From Bradyrhizobium liaoningense (GTDB taxonomy: Bacteria; Pseudomonadota; Alphaproteobacteria; Rhizobiales; Xanthobacteraceae), in assembly GCF_018130955.1 (NCBI RefSeq), contig NZ_JAFCJM010000010.1:1-64000 (forward strand): DNA of 64,000 bases, in the 5' to 3' direction. Positions 53,083 to 62,596 of the stretch are shown here, one piece after another (within the stretch, counting starts at the first letter, position 1; each line of letters opens with the position of its first letter). The notes under the pieces were generated by a model. That model saw nothing but the letters and a program-made list of their open reading frames with translations, ran no database searches and was not told the origin of the DNA. The position numbers were made by a program, and so were the translations under genes.

Positions 53083-53913
53083 TCACTTCCCCTGCGCCAT
53101 CCTCTCCAGCCGCCGCTGCAATGGCGCCCAGTACGTGCCGGGGCGGAAGCGCTGCAAAAGGTCCATGAATCTCGCGTCGTTACCGATCAGGATGCGCGGC
53201 TCGTTGCCTTCGATCCCCTTGATGATGCGCAGCGCCGCCGCCTTCGGCGTGGTCTTGGCGGCGTTATCGAAGCGCTCGATCGATTGCGAGCGCCGTGCAT
53301 TGTCGGTGACGCCGACCCCTGTGCGGGAATTGCGCACGATGCTGGTCGAGACCCCGCCGGGATGCACCACAGACAGCCTCACCGGGCTTTTCGCCACCGC
53401 GAGCTCGTGGCGCAGGCTCTCGGAGAAGCCGCGCACCGCGAATTTTGCCGCCGCATAGGCGGTTTGACCGGGCGGGGCGATGATGCCGAAGATCGAGGAG
53501 ACGTTGACGATGTGCGCCTCGCCCTTCGTCTTCAGGTGCGGCAGGAAGGCGCGCGTGCCGTGCACCACGCCCCAGAAATTGATGTTGAACAGCCACTCCA
53601 TCTGCGCCTGGTCGATCTCGTCGAACTGGCCGAGCAGCGCGACGCCGGCATTGTTGACGACGATGCTCAGCGCAGGGTGCGCCGCGATCGCGTCGGCTGC
53701 GAATCTCGTGATCTCGCTCGGTTCGCCGACATCGACGCGATGGAGGCTCACCTTGCGGCTGGTGCCGATCTCGGCCGCAACCGATTTCAGCCCGGCTTCG
53801 TCGCGGTCGGCAAGCGCGAGGTCGCAGCCGCGCTGGGCAAGCTCGATAGCCAGCGCGCGGCCGATGCCGCTCGCAGCTCCGGTGATGGCGGCGGCGCCGC
53901 GGATCGTGGTCAT
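53083..53913 (-). CDS. short-chain dehydrogenase/reductase
   Basis: 276 residues. Cofactor motif TGAASGIG (~12-19), NNAG (~90), catalytic Ser in NVSSIFGI and YxxxK in YAAAKFAV. The NADP/NAD choice and substrate are open; the aspartate-containing ALADRD after the second strand suggests NAD. The ATG at 53911-53913 follows GGAGCTGAC. It has the C-terminal tail of SDRs that carry fatty-acyl or xenobiotic alcohol substrates. Confidence 0.9.
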   Translation of the reverse strand: MTTIRGAAAITGAASGIGRALAIELAQRGCDLALADRDEAGLKSVAAEIGTSRKVSLHRVDVGEPSEITRFAADAIAAHPALSIVVNNAGVALLGQFDEIDQAQMEWLFNINFWGVVHGTRAFLPHLKTKGEAHIVNVSSIFGIIAPPGQTAYAAAKFAVRGFSESLRHELAVAKSPVRLSVVHPGGVSTSIVRNSRTGVGVTDNARRSQSIERFDNAAKTTPKAAALRIIKGIEGNEPRILIGNDARFMDLLQRFRPGTYWAPLQRRLERMAQGK

Positions 53914-54113
53914 GTCAGCTCCAGGGGTCGAAGAAGGATCGAGGATTGGATCGAAGATTGGGAATTGGATCGCGAATTGATGCAGGCGAATGCGCGTCCA
54001 TGCTGGACGCATTGGGTTCCCTCAACTTTCTCAATTTGGAACTGAACCGGCCAGCCCCCTCGGGCTTAATCCCACTCCTTTTTGACGACGATGTGCACGG
54101 AGGGACGACGCCC

Positions 54114-54488
54114 ATGGGACAAGTCAGGCCATTTGGCGCGACCGCGCTCATCGTCGAGGACGATTCCATGCAGCGTGCGATGCTCTGCCTGCTGCTGGAG
54201 GAAAGCGGCTACCGCGTCATCGCCTGCGAGCGCGCGGAGGATGCGCAAGCCGTGCTCGAGGGGACCACCCAGGGGCTTTGTCTCCTGATGACGGACGTGC
54301 AGCTCGCGGGCCGCATGACCGGAGTCGAGCTCGCTCATGTCGCCAAGGCGCGCAATCCGCGGCTCGACGTCGTCGTCACCTCCGGCCGTCCCCTGACCCA
54401 GCCCTTGCCGGACGGCGCAAAGTTCTGGGCAAAGCCTTGGGCGCCGCTGGACGTGCTGCGCGAGGCCGAGATCGCCCAGCTGTCCTGA
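54114..54488 (+). CDS. stand-alone response regulator receiver protein
   Basis: 124 residues, a single receiver domain: acidic pocket IVEDDSMQ, phospho-acceptor aspartate in LMTDVQLAG, signalling Ser/Thr in VVTSGRPLTQ, and conserved lysine in FWAKPWAPLD. No output domain, so it is CheY-like, likely a phosphate sink or binding switch. The ATG at 54114 follows GGAGGGACGACG. No kinase is adjacent. Confidence 0.87.
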   Translation: MGQVRPFGATALIVEDDSMQRAMLCLLLEESGYRVIACERAEDAQAVLEGTTQGLCLLMTDVQLAGRMTGVELAHVAKARNPRLDVVVTSGRPLTQPLPDGAKFWAKPWAPLDVLREAEIAQLS

Positions 54489-54546
54489 CGGCTTCTTGAA
54501 GCGCCGGTCGCTTTCTTGGGGACGTAGGGAGTGGTAAGGGCAGGGC

Positions 54547-55158
54547 ATGTCCTGGTCCTTCCTCGTCACCTCGCTGATCGTGGTCGCATCCCCCGGCACC
54601 GGCGTGCTCTACACACTCGCCTCTGCGCTCACGCGCGGCTCGCGGGCGAGCGTGGCGGCGGCCTTCGGCTGCACGCTCGGCATCGTGCCGCACATGACGG
54701 CGGCGATGCTCGGACTCGCCGCCGTGCTGCATACCAGCGCGCTCGCCTTCGCCGCGTTGAAATGGTGCGGGGTGGTCTACCTGCTCTACATGTCCTGGCA
54801 GGCGCTGCGCGAAACCGGCGTGCTTGCGGTGGAGGGACGGATCAAGGAGCGCTCGAGCCTGTCGGTGATCGTGACCGGCTTCCTGATCAACATCCTCAAT
54901 CCAAAACTCTCGATCTTCTTTCTCGCCTTCCTGCCGCAGTTCGTCGCGCTCGACGATAGCCAGCCGCTGCTGCGGATGCTGGAGTTGAGCGGCGCCTTCA
55001 TGGCGATGACGTTCGCAGTCTTCGTCGTCTATGGCCTGTTCGCGGCGTCTGTCCGCGAGCGCGTCATCTCCCGCCCGCGCGTGATGGCCTGGCTGCGCCG
55101 CAGCTTTGCCGCCGGTTTTGCCGCGCTCGGCGCCAGGCTGGCGTTCGCCGAGCGGTAG
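54547..55158 (+). CDS. LysE/RhtB-family exporter
   Basis: 203 residues, six predicted helices. It has VVASPGTGVLYTLASALTRG near the start and INILNPKLSIFFLAFLPQFV in the middle, the family NPK motif. It probably exports amino acids or homoserine-lactone-like compounds; substrate unknown. A second, distinct family member is encoded at 37695. Confidence 0.9.
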   Translation: MSWSFLVTSLIVVASPGTGVLYTLASALTRGSRASVAAAFGCTLGIVPHMTAAMLGLAAVLHTSALAFAALKWCGVVYLLYMSWQALRETGVLAVEGRIKERSSLSVIVTGFLINILNPKLSIFFLAFLPQFVALDDSQPLLRMLELSGAFMAMTFAVFVVYGLFAASVRERVISRPRVMAWLRRSFAAGFAALGARLAFAER

Positions 55159-55163
55159 GCAAT

Positions 55164-55186
55164 AAAAAAGCGGGCCCGTGCCCGCC
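55164..55186 (-). terminator. intrinsic terminator for the lysine-rich mini-gene
   Basis: GCGGGC (55170-55175) and GCCCGC (55180-55185) around CCGT; on the minus strand this is followed by six T. It lies about 80 bases downstream of the mini-gene and also right behind the LysE stop on the other strand. Confidence 0.75.
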
Positions 55187-55264
55187 GCCTTCAATCCGTC
55201 TGTCGATCCCGCTTTGACGCCCGGGCGGAGCGTGCTCCACCCGGGCAAAGAACAAGAAGTAGCG

Positions 55265-55327
55265 TTACTTCTTCTTGGCCTTCTTGGCCTTCTTCGCCTT
55301 TTTCGCCTTCTTCGCTTTCTTAGCCAT
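55265..55327 (-). CDS. 20-residue lysine/alanine repeat mini-protein
   Basis: Reads M-A-(K-K-A)x5-K-K-K, with ATG at 55325-55327 after GAGAGGATACT, a good ribosome site. Codons for the same residue vary (AAG/AAA, GCG/GCC). Together with its own terminator at 55164-55186 it looks like a complete, independent transcript. A hairpin at 55219-55246 lies in its 3' region. It resembles lysine/alanine-repeat tails of histone-like proteins and could bind nucleic acid, but no function is known. Confidence 0.6.
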   Translation of the reverse strand: MAKKAKKAKKAKKAKKAKKK

Positions 55328-55734
55328 AGTATCCTCTCAAGGGTTAATGGTGGAACGCGACACGAGGGATGCTCGGCGGAGGGCCAGCCTCGCAACATCC
55401 TCGACGCTAAACTCAGCAGATTCGCGAGCCGCTGCCCCGTGCTGTCACATCTGTGTCATTACGTTATCCACAGCTCAGATGCATTTTCGGGTGATTTTTG
55501 CGCGCGAATCCGGCGTGGCGGCGCGCGCACGCCGGGGACGGCGATCGCGATCGACATGCCTAACGATGTGCGAAGGCGGAACGATCGTTCATGAATCCAA
55601 AACCAAGGGGTGAGGTTTCGCAGATCGCGGTGAGACTCCGTTAAGCGCGCCGCGCGCATTGTTCTCGGCAAGAAAACGGGGATGGTTATGGTCGAACGGC
55701 TGCCAAATAACGGGGGCGGGACGGTGCGCGTCAC
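55328..55734. other. spacer upstream of the diguanylate cyclase
   Basis: 407 bases with no gene seen. It must hold the promoter of the mini-gene (leftward) and that of the cyclase gene (rightward). A possible open frame from 55683 meets a stop at about 55750. Confidence 0.4.
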
Positions 55735-56952
55735 GTGGTCGCCATGCTGAGCGTGCCGACACTGTGGACGGTGTTCGTCATCAACTTTCTGGCGCTGGGC
55801 CTGATCTGGGCCTACGTCACGCGCGCCTATCCCAAGCTCGAAGCAGCACGGTTCTGGGCCGCATCGGCCTTCGTCGGCGCGGGCGGCGCGATAACCGCAT
55901 TGACCCGCCTGTACTTCGATTCCATGCCGCCGCTTCTGCTTGGCGGTGCCGGCGTGATCCTTGCCGCCTGCCTCGCGGCCATGGGCATCCGCCGCTTCTA
56001 TGACCGGCCCGTCTCATGGCGGGCGACCGCGATGATCGTGGGCTCAAGCGTCGGCGCGATGGTCTTCTTCACCTTTGTCTACGAGAGCGTGCCGTTGCGC
56101 ATGCTGTCCTATTCGCTGGGACAATCATTCCCGCTCGCAATGACAGTGAGACTGCTGTGGTCGGAGCGGGAAGGCCGGGCCGCACCGGGAGCGCGGCTCG
56201 CCGGCCTCGTCATCATCGCGATCACCGGCATCTACGCGGGACGGGCGATCGGCAACCTGCTTGGCGGTGACTTCTCGGCGTTGGGGGGCGGCCAAGCCAA
56301 TGCCGTCGTCGTGCTCGGGCTTCTGTTCCTGTCGATGGCGCTCAATTTCGGCTTCCTGTTGATGGCGATGGACCGGCTGCGCAACGAGGTCGCCGACCTC
56401 GCACTGCTCGACGACCTCACCGGCGTCGCCAACCGGCGCCACCTGCTGCAGCGCCTGTCGGAGGAATGCGCCCGCTCGATGCGCAGCGGCGAGCCGTTCT
56501 CGCTGCTGGTGATCGACCTCGACGGCTTCAAGACCATCAACGACACCCATGGCCATGCCGCGGGCGATGCCTGCCTGCAGCATTTCACCCTGATGGCGCA
56601 GACCCGGCTCCGTCCCGGCGACATGCTCGCCCGCACCGGCGGCGACGAGTTCTGCGTCGTGCTGCCGTCGTCCAATCTGCATGAGGGCGCCGCGATCGCC
56701 CGCCGGGTGCTCGACGTCTGCCGCAGGGATGCCGAGACCTGCACCGGCGGCGATATCCCGATCGCGGTCTCGATCGGCGTCGCGCAATGGGACTATGCCG
56801 TCGGCCAGTATCCGGACCGGCTGATGGCCCATGCCGACCAGGCGCTTTACGCCGCCAAGAAGAACGGCAAGAACGACTACGCGGCCTACGATCCCGCACC
56901 GACGCTGCAGCCTGACGCGGTCCCGTCCGGCGTCGCGCGCGAGGTCGCCTGA
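55735..56952 (+). CDS. membrane-bound diguanylate cyclase
   Basis: 405 residues. Six or seven N-terminal helices (LWTVFVINFLALGLIWAYVT to VVVLGLLFLSMALNFGFLLM), then a GGDEF domain: DDLTGVANRRHLLQRL, INDTHGHAAGDACL and TGGDEFCVVLPSS. The active-site motif GGDEF is intact, so it should make c-di-GMP. No EAL domain. No clear RxxD inhibitory motif noted. The start is GTG at 55735 or ATG at 55744. Confidence 0.9.
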   Translation: MVAMLSVPTLWTVFVINFLALGLIWAYVTRAYPKLEAARFWAASAFVGAGGAITALTRLYFDSMPPLLLGGAGVILAACLAAMGIRRFYDRPVSWRATAMIVGSSVGAMVFFTFVYESVPLRMLSYSLGQSFPLAMTVRLLWSEREGRAAPGARLAGLVIIAITGIYAGRAIGNLLGGDFSALGGGQANAVVVLGLLFLSMALNFGFLLMAMDRLRNEVADLALLDDLTGVANRRHLLQRLSEECARSMRSGEPFSLLVIDLDGFKTINDTHGHAAGDACLQHFTLMAQTRLRPGDMLARTGGDEFCVVLPSSNLHEGAAIARRVLDVCRRDAETCTGGDIPIAVSIGVAQWDYAVGQYPDRLMAHADQALYAAKKNGKNDYAAYDPAPTLQPDAVPSGVAREVA

Positions 56953-57000
56953 ACTGTGCTCAGGCGGGTGGGCCTCAAGGCGCGCTGAGGCCGGATATCG

Positions 57001-57957
57001 TCAATCGCCGAGCGGTCCATTTGAATCCCCGTCGGTCCCTTTCAGCAATTCGTATTTGATGCGCCGCATGCGCGCCTGGGCCTCGAGCGGCTTGCAATAG
57101 GCCGTCGAAGCGGCGAGCAAATCGATCGCCGCAAGGACGGCATAGCGCGATGCGGTCGGCTTGAGCGCATCGGGTGCTTCGGGCACGTACATCCCGAGCG
57201 CGATATCCGCGATTGAGGCCAGCCTGCTTTGCGGCTTGGTGATCGCAACAATCAGGCAGCCGTATTGCTTGGCGATGCTGGCTGCCTCGATCACCTCGAT
57301 TGCCGCGCCGGTGGTCGAGATTGCAATGACGACATCGTCCCGGCCGAGCGTCGCGGCGATCATGCGCATCAATCTCGGATCGGAGGCGTGGGAGACGGCG
57401 ACCCCGAGGCGAAAGAACCGGTTCTGAACCTCCGCCGCCGCAAGCGTCGAGCCGCCGCCCACGCCGAACGCGGCAAGTTTCGAGCAGCGGGAGATGGCTT
57501 CGGCTGCCTGCTCGATGTCCTCCTTCCGTAGCCCCTCCTCGGCGGCGGCGATTGCGCGGCGAATTTCCTGAAACACCGACCGCCAGAGAGCGGGGCGCGC
57601 CAAATCGGTCCCGACATGCGGGGGCGGTTCGACGTAAATCCGCCCGACCGCCATCGCTTGGGCCAGCCTGACCTTCAGCTCGCGGACGCCGCGGCAGCCG
57701 ACGGAGCGGCTGAACCGGGTGACGGTCGGTTCGCTGACGCGCGCCCGACGGGCCAGTTCGGCATTGCTCGAGTGAATGGCGAACTCAACATCGGCAAGCA
57801 GCGCCGCGGCCACGCGTTGCTCCGATGGGCTGAGACTCGGAGCGCTCTGTCGGATGAACGAGATGATGTCGCCAGCGGCGAAATTGTCGCGACTTGGCGG
57901 CGTCGAGATCGGCGCCTGGGCGGCCTTCGCCCGCTGAATTCGCTTCGTACGCGGCAT
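57001..57957 (-). CDS. MurR/RpiR-family transcriptional regulator
   Basis: 318 residues. The N-terminal HTH_6 domain (LSPSEQRVAAALLADVEFAI to ARRARVSEPTVTRFSRSVGC) is followed by a SIS sugar-phosphate-binding domain (GVGGGSTLAAAEVQNRFFRL, DVVIAISTTGAAIEVIEAAS). Members respond to sugar phosphates such as MurNAc-6-P. It is divergent from the peptide ABC transporter genes, with an imperfect TGAAACTTA palindrome between them, so it most likely controls them. Confidence 0.92.
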   Translation of the reverse strand: MPRTKRIQRAKAAQAPISTPPSRDNFAAGDIISFIRQSAPSLSPSEQRVAAALLADVEFAIHSSNAELARRARVSEPTVTRFSRSVGCRGVRELKVRLAQAMAVGRIYVEPPPHVGTDLARPALWRSVFQEIRRAIAAAEEGLRKEDIEQAAEAISRCSKLAAFGVGGGSTLAAAEVQNRFFRLGVAVSHASDPRLMRMIAATLGRDDVVIAISTTGAAIEVIEAASIAKQYGCLIVAITKPQSRLASIADIALGMYVPEAPDALKPTASRYAVLAAIDLLAASTAYCKPLEAQARMRRIKYELLKGTDGDSNGPLGD

Positions 57958-58075
57958 CGCCCGCCCTTCCTCAGGTCACATCAACCTGCGCCCCTGGCCA
58001 AGAAACAATCGTAAGAAACCTTCAGAGCCGACCTGGCGAGCATCGGAAGATTCGCGAAATTCGCCATTTTTCCCT

Positions 58076-58107
58076 TGAAACTTAGCATAATCTATATGTA
58101 ACTTTCA
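58076..58107. promoter_or_regulatory. imperfect palindrome, candidate RpiR operator
   Basis: TGAAACTTA (58076-58084) and TAACTTTCA (58099-58107) match as inverted arms at 8 of 9 positions, separated by 14 AT-rich bases, between the RpiR gene and the transporter operon. TGAAA...TTTCA palindromes are known for this regulator family. Confidence 0.55.
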
Positions 58108-58198
58108 AACAACGATAACGTACTGACGGTTGCTAGCAGCCGAGGGTACGCCCCTGCACAAAGAGGCAGGCGGCGCGAAGAAGTTGGGAGGGGCGATC

Positions 58199-59737
58199 AT
58201 GAAATGCCGTCCAAGTGTCTTGATGCGTGCCGCCGTCGGCGCCGCCGCGTTGTTCCTGAACGCGCAGGCCAGCGCGGCCACCTTGCTGCGCGAAGCAACC
58301 GTTGGGGAGCCGCCCCCGCTCGATGTCATGCTGACGACTGCCGACGTCGCATCAGTCATCGGCCGCCACATCTTCGAGACGCTCTATGCGTGGGACTCGA
58401 CTTATGTGCCGCGTCCGATGCTGGCCGACAGCGATCGCGAGGAAGACGGGGGCAGGACGATCGTCATCAAGCTCCGCGAGGATGTTCGCTTCCACAACGG
58501 CAAGGAGATGACCGCAAAGGACGTGGTCGCCTCGATGACGCGGTGGGGCAACTTCGGTGCGCGCGGCAAGCTCCTGATGGGGGCGGCCACGTCGGTCGAG
58601 GCAACCGGGAAGTATGAAGTCACCCTGAAATTGTCGGCCCCGAACGGCGCCTGGAAGAACCTCGTTGCGGACGTCAATGGTGGTCTCGCGATTTATCCGG
58701 AAGAAATCGCAGCCAATGCCGGAAATCGGCCGATTGAGCAGAAGGATTATATCGGCACCGGACCTTACAAGTTCGTGGAGTGGCGGCCGAACCGCCATGT
58801 CGAGGTGGAGAGGTTCGACGGCTACAAGCCGGTCAAGGAGAAAGGCGACGGCTTCGCTGGCGCCCGCGTCGCTTTCTTCGACAAGATCCGCTTCATTCCG
58901 GTGCCGGACGTCGGTACGCGCGTGAGCGGGGTACAAGCGGGCGACTATGACTACGCGGAAATGATCTCCGGCGACCTTTACGACTCCCTGAGCAAAGACG
59001 GGTCGGTTCAGGTGCAGCGCACGAATGCGCCGATCTTCGGCCTTTTCTTCATGAACTCGAAGCAGGGGATCCTGAAGGACAACTACAAGCTTCGCCGCGC
59101 CATCCAGACTGCACTGGACAAGTCGCAGGCCTTGCGCGTGGCGTTCGGCCCGAAGGACCTGTGGAGCGCGGAAGGGTCGATCTATCCCAAAGGCACGCCC
59201 TGGCACTCGATGGAAGGCGTCAGCGGTTACAGTCCGCATGATCCGAAGAAGGCCAAGGAACTCGCGAAGGAGGCGGACTACACGGGGACGCCGATCCGCC
59301 TTCTGGTCTCGACGAACTATCAGGCGCATTACGACGAAGCGTCCGTCTTCACCCGCCAGCTGGCCGATGCCGGAATCAACGTGCAAATGATGGTCGTCGA
59401 TTGGGCGACCCTTCTGAAGATGCGAGGCCAGCCAGAACAATGGGACATCTTTGTCACCCACCATTCGTTCTCGCCTGACCCGCTGCTCTTCACCTTCCTC
59501 AATGCGAGCTATCCCGGCTGGTGGGACAGCCCCGAGATCAACTCGCTTCGGGCCGAGTTGATCAAATCGTCCGATCAGACCGCGCGCAAGGCGACGTGGG
59601 ACAAGATCCAGTCGCTGATCTACGAACAGGTGCCGGTCATGAAAGTGGGCGACGCCTACACCTACGACATCGCTTCTCCCAAGCTCAAGGGATTGAACCC
59701 GAACGGTCCGGTCTTCTGGAATGTCACCGCGAAATAG
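58199..59737 (+). CDS. ABC transporter periplasmic substrate-binding protein (dipeptide/oligopeptide type)
   Basis: 512 residues of SBP_bac_5. The signal peptide covers about the first 25 residues (MRAAVGAAALFLNAQASA). The typical core includes KLREDVRFHNGKEMTAKDVV and IGTGPYKFVEWRPNRHVEVE. It binds peptides or similar cargo for the membrane permeases encoded next. The ATG at 58199 follows GGGAGGGGCGATC. First gene of a five-gene transporter operon, or six genes if the final amidase is included. Confidence 0.93.
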   Translation: MKCRPSVLMRAAVGAAALFLNAQASAATLLREATVGEPPPLDVMLTTADVASVIGRHIFETLYAWDSTYVPRPMLADSDREEDGGRTIVIKLREDVRFHNGKEMTAKDVVASMTRWGNFGARGKLLMGAATSVEATGKYEVTLKLSAPNGAWKNLVADVNGGLAIYPEEIAANAGNRPIEQKDYIGTGPYKFVEWRPNRHVEVERFDGYKPVKEKGDGFAGARVAFFDKIRFIPVPDVGTRVSGVQAGDYDYAEMISGDLYDSLSKDGSVQVQRTNAPIFGLFFMNSKQGILKDNYKLRRAIQTALDKSQALRVAFGPKDLWSAEGSIYPKGTPWHSMEGVSGYSPHDPKKAKELAKEADYTGTPIRLLVSTNYQAHYDEASVFTRQLADAGINVQMMVVDWATLLKMRGQPEQWDIFVTHHSFSPDPLLFTFLNASYPGWWDSPEINSLRAELIKSSDQTARKATWDKIQSLIYEQVPVMKVGDAYTYDIASPKLKGLNPNGPVFWNVTAK

Positions 59738-59816
59738 GGGCGAGCGATGAGGCCGCGAGGGGTGTCGAGCGCCGGCATCGGCGCGCATCATTGGCGCTGA
59801 TCAGTCGCACAATCAC

Positions 59817-60761
59817 ATGTGGTCGTATGCACTCAAGCGCGCGGGAACGACGGCGGTGACGCTCTTGGCGGCGTCCGTCATCATCTTCGCCTTCATCCAT
59901 GTCGTGCCGGGTGATCCCATCTATGTTCTGCTCGGCGATACCGCGACTCCCGATCAGATCGACGCCTTGCGGCACCAACTCGGTCTCGATCAGCCGATCA
60001 TCGTTCAATACGTGAGCTGGATGGGCCATGTGCTCGAGGGCGACCTCGGACGTTCGATCTTCTTCCAGGCGCCGGTGCTTTCGGTCATTGCCGATGGCGC
60101 CGAAACCAGCATCCTGCTCGCCACCATGACGATGATCTGGGTCGCGATCATCGGCGTGCCGATCGGCATGATCGCGGCGGTCCGGCACGGCACATGGCTC
60201 GACCAGGGGCTGTCCGGCGCGGCGATGCTGATGGCCTCGATACCCACGTTCTGGGTCGGGCTCTATCTGATCCTGATCTTTGCCGCGTGGCTTGGCTGGT
60301 TTCCGAGTTCCGGCTATCCGTCGGTGTTCGAAGGCGGCGCCGTCAATCTCCGCTACCTCGTCCTTCCCAGCCTGGCGCTTGCGGCGCCGAATGCCGCGCT
60401 GATTCTGCGGCTGACGCGCGCCAGCATGCTCGATGTCTCCCGCGAGGATTACGTGCGCACCGCGCGCGCGAAGGGCATCAGGCCCTGGCAGGTCGTGCGC
60501 CGGCACATCCTGCGCAACGCTCTCTTGGCGGTGGTGTCGGCGTTCGGCTTCACCTTCGCGGCGCTGCTATCCGAAGCGGTGGTGACCGAAACTGTGTTTG
60601 CCCTGCCCGGCATCGGCCGCCTCGTCGTTCAGTCGATCCTGCGCCGGGACTACCCGGTGATCCAGGGCGTCATCCTGGTCATCGTCGTCGTATATCTCCT
60701 GATCAATCTGATCGTCGACCTGAGCTACCGTCTGCTCGATCCGCGGGTCGAACTCCAATGA
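59817..60761 (+). CDS. ABC transporter permease (DppB/OppB-like)
   Basis: 314 residues, six helices. The N-terminal helix is AGTTAVTLLAASVIIFAFIH and the next part has DPIYVLLGDTATPDQIDALR; the BPD_transp_1 EAA-type loop is DYVRTARAKGIRPWQVVRRH. It forms the channel with the next permease. Its TGA overlaps the ATG of the next gene (ATGA), so the two are coupled. Confidence 0.93.
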   Translation: MWSYALKRAGTTAVTLLAASVIIFAFIHVVPGDPIYVLLGDTATPDQIDALRHQLGLDQPIIVQYVSWMGHVLEGDLGRSIFFQAPVLSVIADGAETSILLATMTMIWVAIIGVPIGMIAAVRHGTWLDQGLSGAAMLMASIPTFWVGLYLILIFAAWLGWFPSSGYPSVFEGGAVNLRYLVLPSLALAAPNAALILRLTRASMLDVSREDYVRTARAKGIRPWQVVRRHILRNALLAVVSAFGFTFAALLSEAVVTETVFALPGIGRLVVQSILRRDYPVIQGVILVIVVVYLLINLIVDLSYRLLDPRVELQ

Positions 60762-61618
60762 GTCGCGACGCCGCGATCCTTTGGCTCAAGCCGTTCGTCG
60801 CCCGCCCGATCGCGCTGGCGGGGCTCGGCATCCTTCTGGCGACAGTGTTCGCTGCCGCCTTCGCACCCTGGCTGTCGCCTTATGATCCCTATGCCATCGA
60901 TCCGCCGATCCGCCTGACGCCTCCGGGCCTGGCCCATTGGTTCGGCACCGACCAGTTCGGCCGGGATACCCTGTCACGCACCATCCACTCGGCGCGCATG
61001 GCGCTGCTGATCGGCTCGGGCGTGGTCGTCTTCGCGCTCGCGACCGGAGTGCCGATCGGGGTGCTTTCAGCCTTGTTCCCCCGGCTCGGCCACGTGCTGA
61101 TGCGCATGGTCGACGTGCTGATGGCCTTCCCGACCCTGCTGCTCGCACTCGGGCTGATCGTCATCCTGGCTCCAAGCGTGGCCAATGCCATTCTGGCCAT
61201 CGGCCTCGGCTACATGACGACGACGACGCGCATCGTATACGGCCTGACGCTGCGCTTGCGTGCGGAAACCTATGTCGAGGCGGCGCGCAGCATGGGCGCC
61301 GGGACGACATGGCTCATCGGCAGGCACATTCTGCCGAACCTGATCTCGCCGCTCCTCGTGCAGGCGAGCTTCGTCTTCGCTTTCGCGCAGCTTGGCGCGG
61401 CCTCGCTCGATTTTCTGGGCCTCGGGGCTCCGCCGGAGATTCCGAGCTGGGGCAACATGCTGGCGGAATCGCGCACCTTCATCACCCGCGCCCCGTGGCT
61501 GCTCTTTTTCCCGGGCATGATGATCGTGGCGACGGCATTTTCTCTGAATCTGGTTGGCGATGCACTGCGCGATCGACTCGATCCGCGGTTCCGTCAGGTC
61601 TTTGGCGAGAAGGGCTAG
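60758..61618 (+). CDS. ABC transporter permease (DppC/OppC-like)
   Basis: 286 residues. It has the typical OppC N-terminus (FAPWLSPYDPYAIDPPIRLT, FGTDQFGRDTLSRTIHSARM) and the EAA loop ETYVEAARSMGAGTTWLIGR. Its start overlaps the stop of the first permease. Together they form the transmembrane pair of a peptide importer. Confidence 0.94.
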   Translation: MSRDAAILWLKPFVARPIALAGLGILLATVFAAAFAPWLSPYDPYAIDPPIRLTPPGLAHWFGTDQFGRDTLSRTIHSARMALLIGSGVVVFALATGVPIGVLSALFPRLGHVLMRMVDVLMAFPTLLLALGLIVILAPSVANAILAIGLGYMTTTTRIVYGLTLRLRAETYVEAARSMGAGTTWLIGRHILPNLISPLLVQASFVFAFAQLGAASLDFLGLGAPPEIPSWGNMLAESRTFITRAPWLLFFPGMMIVATAFSLNLVGDALRDRLDPRFRQVFGEKG

Positions 61619-61621
61619 ACC

Positions 61622-62596
61622 GTGTTGTCCGTTCGCGATCTTACGGTGTCATTGGGCTCGGAGACCGCACCGGTCGACATCGTCGCCGGCGTGTCCTTCG
61701 GCCTTGGCAAGGGCGAAATACTGGGTCTCGTCGGCGAATCCGGTTGCGGCAAGAGCATGACCTCGCTCGCCGTCATGGGCCTGCTGCCGCAGCCCGGCCC
61801 CCGGCTCCGGGCAGGGAAGGTCCTGTTGGAAGGCTGTGACGTGACGCAGTTGCAGCCCTGGCAACGCGTCGAAGCGGGGCACGGCCGGATCGCAATGATC
61901 TTCCAGGAGCCAATGACCTCGCTCAACCCGGTTCGTCGGATCGGTGATCAGATCGCCGAGGCCGTCCGCGTTCACGAGGGAGTTTCGGCAGCCGCGGCGC
62001 TCTCTCGTGCGCGTGAACTGCTCGAGATGGTGCGCATGCCCGATCCCGCAATGCAGCTGTCGGCGTATCCGCATCAGTTGTCCGGCGGCCAGCGCCAGCG
62101 GGTCATGATCGCGATTGCGCTTGCCTGCAGGCCCCAGGTTCTGATCGCCGATGAACCGACCACGGCGCTGGACGTCACCATCCAGGTCCAGATTCTCGGG
62201 CTCTTGCGCGAGCTCTGCAGCCGGCTCGAGATGGCCATATTGTTCATTACCCACGACATGGGGGTGATTGCGCAACTCGCCGATCGCGTGTCCGTCATGT
62301 ATGCGGGCCGGATCGTGGAAACCGCGGGCGTGGAGTCGTTGTTCGGCAGGCCGCGCCACCACTATACGCGCGGATTGATGGACTGCATGCCGTCGCGGAA
62401 CTCCGGCGCGCGACGCCTGCCAACCATAGCCGGCCAGCCGCCGGCGCCCGGCACGGTCGGTGCCGGCTGCGTCTTTGCCTCACGCTGCGCAGCGGTTCGC
62501 GAGTCGTGCCGCCTGGCGGCGCCCCCTCGCACCGAGATCGCGCAAGGACATGAGGTGCTGTGCGCGTTCCCCCTGGACGGCGGGGTGGCGCCATGA
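61622..62596 (+). CDS. ABC transporter ATP-binding protein (DppD/OppD-like)
   Basis: 324 residues. Walker A GESGCGKS, signature LSGGQRQRV, Walker [14 protein letters not shown] and the switch His in ITHDMG. The C-terminal oligopeptide-type extension has four cysteines ([17 protein letters not shown]), the iron-sulphur site of OppD/DppD ATPases. GTG start three bases after the permease stop. Confidence 0.95.
   Translation: MLSVRDLTVSLGSETAPVDIVAGVSFGLGKGEILGLVGESGCGKSMTSLAVMGLLPQPGPRLRAGKVLLEGCDVTQLQPWQRVEAGHGRIAMIFQEPMTSLNPVRRIGDQIAEAVRVHEGVSAAAALSRARELLEMVRMPDPAMQLSAYPHQLSGGQRQRVMIAIALACRPQVLIADEPTTALDVTIQVQILGLLRELCSRLEMAILFITHDMGVIAQLADRVSVMYAGRIVETAGVESLFGRPRHHYTRGLMDCMPSRNSGARRLPTIAGQPPAPGTVGAGCVFASRCAAVRESCRLAAPPRTEIAQGHEVLCAFPLDGGVAP

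Noticed and set aside
53925..53990. short repeats of the GGATTGGATCGA type upstream of the SDR gene
   Set aside because: Imperfect and few; could be chance or replication slippage, with no evident function.
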